This document shows, piece by piece, positions 6,369-10,068 of a stretch of 10,068 nt of DNA. Both the position numbers and the translations under genes were made by a program. The notes beneath the pieces are model-generated. The model saw only the letters and a program-made list of their open reading frames with translations. It was not told the DNA's origin and ran no database searches. Source of the stretch: CBDCWT01 sp965223305 (GTDB lineage: Bacteria > Planctomycetota > Planctomycetia > Pirellulales > Pirellulaceae); contig CBDCWT010000024.1 of assembly GCA_965223305.1 (NCBI GenBank), forward strand, positions 1 to 10,068, in the 5' to 3' direction. Every line of letters starts with the position of its first letter. The first letter of the stretch is position 1.

Positions 6369-6987
6369 TTAGACCTTGTAGTTCGTGGTGACCGAGTCGC
6401 GGCGATTGAGGCCGTCGTAGGTCGAGGTGACGGTGACGGCGGCGTTCTCGGTTTTCGTGCGGTTGCCCGCGTCATCATAGGCGAACGTCGCCCGCGCGCC
6501 GTCCGGATACCGGCGACCGGTCAGCCGGCTGTCGGCGTCGTAGACGTAGGTCGTGCGGTTTCCGCGCGCGTCGATGCGGTGCGACTGACGTCCAGCCGCG
6601 TCGTAGGCCGACGTGATCCGGCGATCGAGCGGATCGATCGATTGACGGTCCGCTGACCCGGCCGCGTCGTAGGTGAACGAGAACCGGTGGCCGCGGGCGT
6701 CGATCAGCGCTGTCGTGGCGCTGATCGCGTCGTAGACGGTCGTATTGCGGTCGCCCAGCGCGTTGATCTGGGCGATCGTCCGGCCGTCGTCGTCGTAGAC
6801 CGAGGTGGTCCGTTCGCGTTTCCGCATCGATCGAAACGGCCGGCTGCGAAGCCGCGTCGTAGACGGTTGTGCTCCGCTCGCCCAGCGGATCGATGCTGGC
6901 GACTGTCCGACCGGCCACATCGTAGAGGGTGGTGTTGCGGTCGCCGTTGGCGTCGACCGAGGCGACCGGCTGGCTGGCTGGCTGGCT
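6369..6987 (-). pseudogene. Rhs/YD-repeat fragment, 5'-truncated, multiple frame changes
   Basis: From about 6967 the minus strand encodes VASVDANGDRNTTLYDVAGR, TVASIDPLGERSTTVYDAAS and QPAVSIDA. A frameshift near 6820-6830 follows, then RTTSVYDDDGRTIAQINALG, TTVYDAISATTALIDARGHR, FSFTYDAAG, YVYDADSRLTGRRYPDGAR and FAYDDAGNRTKTENA, to a TAA at 6369. At 6640-6660 this copy reads AGSADRQSIDP instead of AGQRTVSIDP: an extra G and two further bases restore the frame with one extra residue. No start codon or ribosome-binding site is credible at the 5' end, where the sequence passes through a (GGCT)5 tract into non-Rhs DNA. The order, this fragment then the frame at 6274, is repeated at 1639-1245 and 894-1. 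Confidence 0.82.
6968..6987. repeat. Tetranucleotide tract, (GGCT)5
   Basis: Five perfect tandem copies of GGCT lie at the point where recognisable Rhs coding begins. Four-base units change the reading frame with each gain or loss. With three copies the upstream bases would read DAASQPVAS in frame with the Rhs repeats; with five copies that frame is lost. Confidence 0.85.
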
Positions 6988-7072
6988 GCGTCCCCTTTAC
7001 CGTCCCCGTCTATGGCTGAGCCGGACGCACCTCTCTGAGAGGGCTGGAACGTCCCTTAGTCAGACCGCTGAG
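6988..7072. other. Junction between the Rhs fragment and the PQQ-like gene
   Basis: This 85-base stretch holds CGTCCCCTTTACCGTCCCCG (6989-7008), which resembles GGGGAC-rich sequences I associate with REP-type repeats, and a perfect CCTCTC-T-GAGAGG palindrome (7030-7042) 31 bases downstream of the PQQ-like stop. No T-run follows the palindrome on the minus strand, so it is at best a weak terminator. Confidence 0.4.
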
Positions 7073-8569
7073 TCAATCGTGAATCCGCATTCGCAACTTG
7101 GTGTAATCAAGTGCATACAATCGACTCTTTGTTGGCACGTACAGCACTCCACCCGACTCTAGCGGTGATCCGATCAAGGGTTGGTCGAATTCAAGAACTG
7201 CAGTGTCGTTCATCTGCTCGTCAGCCGTGACGCCCAGCAATCCATCGGGTGTTGGAATCCACAACAGGCCATCTGCCGTAATACACATAGAAGGAAACCC
7301 GTTCACTCGTGGCCCACCGATTACACCCACCAGTGACTTTCGACGTTTACCGGTCGCGCGGTCAATAGCAAAGACGGATCCCGTGTCCTCGCTAGCCGTG
7401 AACACCAGCGGACCATGAACGATGGCACGACTGTATGTACAATCAAAGTCGCGGTCATGGAAACTCCACGCCACCGATGCCGTCAGTCCGTCTCTCTCTC
7501 GAAGAGAGACCGCGACTAGCGGCGCGTCAAATGTCTTCCCGTAGAGGTCAGTCGCCAGGCCAGCGTAGATCGTATTCTGTTCGATGACCAATGGGGCGAT
7601 AAAGAAACACCGAGTTCCTCTCCCTCTTGCCCAATATGTGGCGTCAGCCTTGTTCAAGTCGATCTGTGCCTTGAGTTCACCTGTCCGAGCCGCAAAGCAG
7701 TACAGTACTCCGTCTCCTCCGGGGAATATGACAACTGGTTCGGAGCCCCCGGTCCACACGACGGGGGATGACCACGAATACACAAGGTTCTTTCCAGGAG
7801 CCTTGCTCGACCAAAGCACATCGCCGGACTCACGTTTTACGGCGATAAACGACGGCGCATTGGGTGCGCGAACATGATACTCACCTGCGGGAGGACCTGC
7901 TCCGAATGCAGAGCCGTTTCCAGTAACACAGAAGACAATGTCCTCCCATACAAATGGGCTGCAATGTGGGTTGCCCGCCGCTGAATCAACACGAAAGACA
8001 CCGAGTTCTGAGATCATATCAAGCCTCCAAACGACGTCCGCCGTCGTCCCTTCGCCGGCGTGTTCGTCCTCCGGAAGACCGTCATCTTCTTCATCCAGGA
8101 GTCCCTCGAGATCCAGACAGATGAGCTCACCGCGATTACTGACGTAGAACACTCGGTCCCCATCGATGGTTGGCCGAGACGTCACGCCCGCGAATGATCG
8201 GACTATGGAGTCGTCTCTGTCTTGGTGTGCATGTGTGATACCCCAGCGGACCGTACCATTCTGAGACTCGAAACAGAGCACTGCTCCACCAGCGATGCGC
8301 TGCGGGGTGGCGATCTCGGCAGGATTTGGAAACTGATTTGTGGCGATAATCACTTCAGCACCCTCGGCACGGGCTATCGCTGCAGCTGCATGTCCGATGT
8401 CCTGCGTCCACAAAACAAAATCACCTGCGGACCTTTCGCCTACCTCAATCACCTCGACGGACTCGCCTGCTACAGACGATGTGATTGGAGTGAAGCAAAC
8501 CATCACCAACCAGAAGATCGGCATGTGGGTCTGCCGAAACACGTTCTTCACTTCGTATCCACGTTGCAT
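7073..8569 (-). CDS. Exported PQQ-like beta-propeller repeat protein
   Basis: A 498-residue protein beginning at ATG 8569, with AAGGTG six bases upstream. It has an N-terminal hydrophobic signal segment (about residues 17-34, PIFWLVMVCFTPITSSVAG), so it is probably exported. The body contains repeated beta-propeller blades with the alternation seen in BamB/PQQ-dehydrogenase-like proteins: GGAVLCFESQNGTVRW, DRVFYVSNRGELICLDLEG, FIAVKRESGDVLW, GDGVLYCFAARTGELKAQ, SVFAIDRATGKRRKS and DGLLWIPTPDGLLGV. An acidic insert (about 156-175, LEGLLDEEDDGLPEDEH) precedes VVWRLDMISELGVF, a block I associate with planctomycete members. No dehydrogenase active-site residues are evident, so a scaffold, binding or envelope role is likelier than catalysis. 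It reads toward the Rhs fragments, whose first recognisable codon is about 85 bases downstream. Function within the Rhs locus is unknown. Confidence 0.88.
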   Translation of the reverse strand: MQRGYEVKNVFRQTHMPIFWLVMVCFTPITSSVAGESVEVIEVGERSAGDFVLWTQDIGHAAAAIARAEGAEVIIATNQFPNPAEIATPQRIAGGAVLCFESQNGTVRWGITHAHQDRDDSIVRSFAGVTSRPTIDGDRVFYVSNRGELICLDLEGLLDEEDDGLPEDEHAGEGTTADVVWRLDMISELGVFRVDSAAGNPHCSPFVWEDIVFCVTGNGSAFGAGPPAGEYHVRAPNAPSFIAVKRESGDVLWSSKAPGKNLVYSWSSPVVWTGGSEPVVIFPGGDGVLYCFAARTGELKAQIDLNKADATYWARGRGTRCFFIAPLVIEQNTIYAGLATDLYGKTFDAPLVAVSLRERDGLTASVAWSFHDRDFDCTYSRAIVHGPLVFTASEDTGSVFAIDRATGKRRKSLVGVIGGPRVNGFPSMCITADGLLWIPTPDGLLGVTADEQMNDTAVLEFDQPLIGSPLESGGVLYVPTKSRLYALDYTKLRMRIHD

Positions 8570-8703
8570 CGGAACACCTTTGCAGTCATTCTCTGATTAA
8601 TGGAGACTGTAGCATCATTACAGCGGATTGATCGTGACGTGTTGAGCGTATTTGGCTATTTTACCGGTCTCAATCACACTGCACTTTCTGGCAACGCGTT
8701 AGG
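8570..8703. other. Upstream region of the PQQ-like gene and flank of the transposase
   Basis: This short gap must contain the end of the right-hand insertion sequence and the promoter of the gene at 8569. A small inverted repeat, CTGTA/TACAG, surrounds 8609-8627. TAAAAT on the minus strand near 8660 could be a -10 box, but no well-spaced -35 was found. The insertion-sequence tip could not be located because its partner end is outside the window. Confidence 0.3.
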
Positions 8704-10068
8704 TTATATCACGAGTTTGGTCATCGCCTGGAAGAGTTGCTGGATTTTTCGCTTTGCCCGCTGGCGGCGGGGAAGCGCCGAAAATGATTCGTGCAGCACG
8801 TGTTTTCTCAGGGTTTTGAGGCGGTCGGCATGGCTCGGCCGGCGGGACGGTTCGTCCCACGGTCTCTCCGAGCGTTGCTTCAAGGTCGTTCCGGAACGCC
8901 GCCACGACCAGAGTTCCACCAGCGTGTGCAGCCACAGGCACAGGTTCCAGCAGGCCACGTTACACCACACGTTGCGGACCTGCTGCTGTCCGGCGCCATG
9001 GACTTCCTTGACGTCGTGAAAGTTTTGTTCGATGGCCGAACGGTCCGCCACGCTTTCGATGATGATCTCGACCGGGACACTGGCGTCCGTGCAGAAGAAG
9101 GCGACCCAGCCCGCCGGACACTCGGCGAACAACTCGGGCGAACGCTTCACAATCACAACACGGATCGTCCCGCCGGCAGGGCGATAGGCGGCAAGGAATG
9201 TCTTGAACGTCACGGTCTGCTCGACTCCGTACAGCACCATCCGCGTTTGCGTCCAACCTTGCCGGTGGCTTCCTCGACGAGACAATGAGAGTTTCTGAGT
9301 GCCGTACTTTCGCGGACGGCCTCGGCCACGACGTTTCTTCACTGGCGGAAGATCGAACAGGGCCGCATCCTTGCGTAGCCGCGAGACCACGTGCGCACCG
9401 GTCGCCATCACGCGCCGCAGAAATGGACGCTTCGCATAGGCCCCGTCGGCAATCACCAGCACCGGCCGTCTCGAACCAGTTCTGAAACAGCATCACACAC
9501 CATTCGACCAGTTCGGCCGCCAGTTCGAGCTTCGTGCGAAACGACCACGGGGCACGGCCGGTCTTGGCCAGCGGTTCGAGTTCTTTGCGACGCACATACA
9601 TCAGCGCCCGCAGCGGCAGGCCGATGCAGCCCCACAGCGGATGGGTCACCAACCAGCTGATCGTGACCCACACATGACCGTACAGAAACGCAGAACCGGA
9701 CGGTCCGGGTGTGGGATTGTGATGAATGCCGGCCAGTTCGACTTTCGGCCCGTAGCGTTTTGTCGGCGAATCGTCGATCGCCAGCTTCACGTAGGGCCCC
9801 ACGTGACGGACGGGGGTCTCTCTGACGGCCAGAAACAACAACCGCCTCGCCACGCGATCGGCACAGCGCCCGAGCGTCTGCAAGAAGTGGTAGTGATCCT
9901 GCCAGTCGTCCGAGACGCCGGCGGCCCGCAGCCAACTCGATACTGTCCTCCGGCCGCTGCTGAGCACCATGCCGAGCACAACCACCGCCAGATATTTTCG
10001 ACTCCGCCGATCCAAACCCGTGCTGAGCAACTCGATCCAACCTGCTATCCTCTTGGGCAGCGTCCATG
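8704..10068 (-). pseudogene. DDE transposase (IS4/IS701-like), frameshifted, N-terminus beyond the right edge
   Basis: Two overlapping frames together give one transposase of about 450 residues. The first frame is already open at 10066 (WTLPKRIAGWIELL) and continues with LDRRSRKYL, GRRTVSSWLRAAGV, HYHFLQTLGR, YVKLAIDDSPTKRYGPKVE (first catalytic Asp) and LYGHVWVTISWLV, to WCVMLFQNWFETA near 9470. The second frame picks up as RRPVLVIADGAYAKRP (second Asp), passes SAIEQNFHDVKEVHG (catalytic Glu) and ends at TAA 8704. The frames differ by one base at about 9465-9475, with no obvious slippery sequence there, so a disabling indel is likelier than programmed frameshifting. TTG at 10030 is not a credible start because homology-like sequence continues upstream. 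Family placement among IS4/IS701-type DDE transposases is tentative. Confidence 0.75.

Noticed and set aside
6768..6990. Regularly spaced short GTCGTAGAC-type repeats suggesting a CRISPR-like array
   Set aside because: The repeats are the degenerate YD-repeat codons of the Rhs frame (about 60-base period, translated VYDxxGR), not identical repeats with unrelated spacers.
7030..7042. Palindrome after the PQQ-like gene as an intrinsic terminator
   Set aside because: The stem is short, has a one-base loop and no following T-run on the coding strand.

Overview
This looks like an accessory, repeat-rich stretch of a planctomycete chromosome (inference). Two things support that: a signal-peptide beta-propeller (PQQ-like) protein with the acidic insert and WRLDMISELGVF block I associate with planctomycete homologues, and several YD-repeat (Rhs-type) sequences packed among insertion sequences. 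Almost everything readable lies on the minus strand, so the biological order runs from high to low coordinates.

Layout in reading order. A DDE transposase enters from the right edge (10068-8704) and carries one frameshift. A secreted PQQ-like beta-propeller gene follows (8569-7073). Next comes a 5'-truncated Rhs fragment ending at a stop (about 6987-6369). After a 94-base gap with a perfect palindrome, a second Rhs reading frame starts with a strong ribosome-binding site (6274). This frame has a 5-base insertion. It is then split by a complete IS630-family element (3848-5239, TA target duplication), and resumes at 3845 with the Rhs core end and a cysteine-rich C-terminal tip carrying HELIH, a zinc-metallopeptidase signature (ends 3029). 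A secreted protein of unknown function follows (2777-1749).

The Rhs pair then repeats. A second, shorter copy of the upstream fragment (1639-1245) is joined to what looks like the first codons of an ISL3-type transposase. After a 350-base gap with an IS21-like terminus comes a second, undisturbed copy of the downstream Rhs frame (894 to the left window edge). The two copies share perfect blocks of 79 bp (1561-1639 = 6658-6736) and 86 bp (470-555 = 5845-5930).

My reading: an Rhs polymorphic-toxin-like locus was duplicated with its split architecture. The copy carrying the metallopeptidase tip was then inactivated by an IS630 insertion and small indels, while the left copy remains open and probably carries a different tip outside the window. 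The secreted 342-residue protein just behind the tip is a candidate partner or immunity protein, but only by position. No tRNA, rRNA or CRISPR array was seen.
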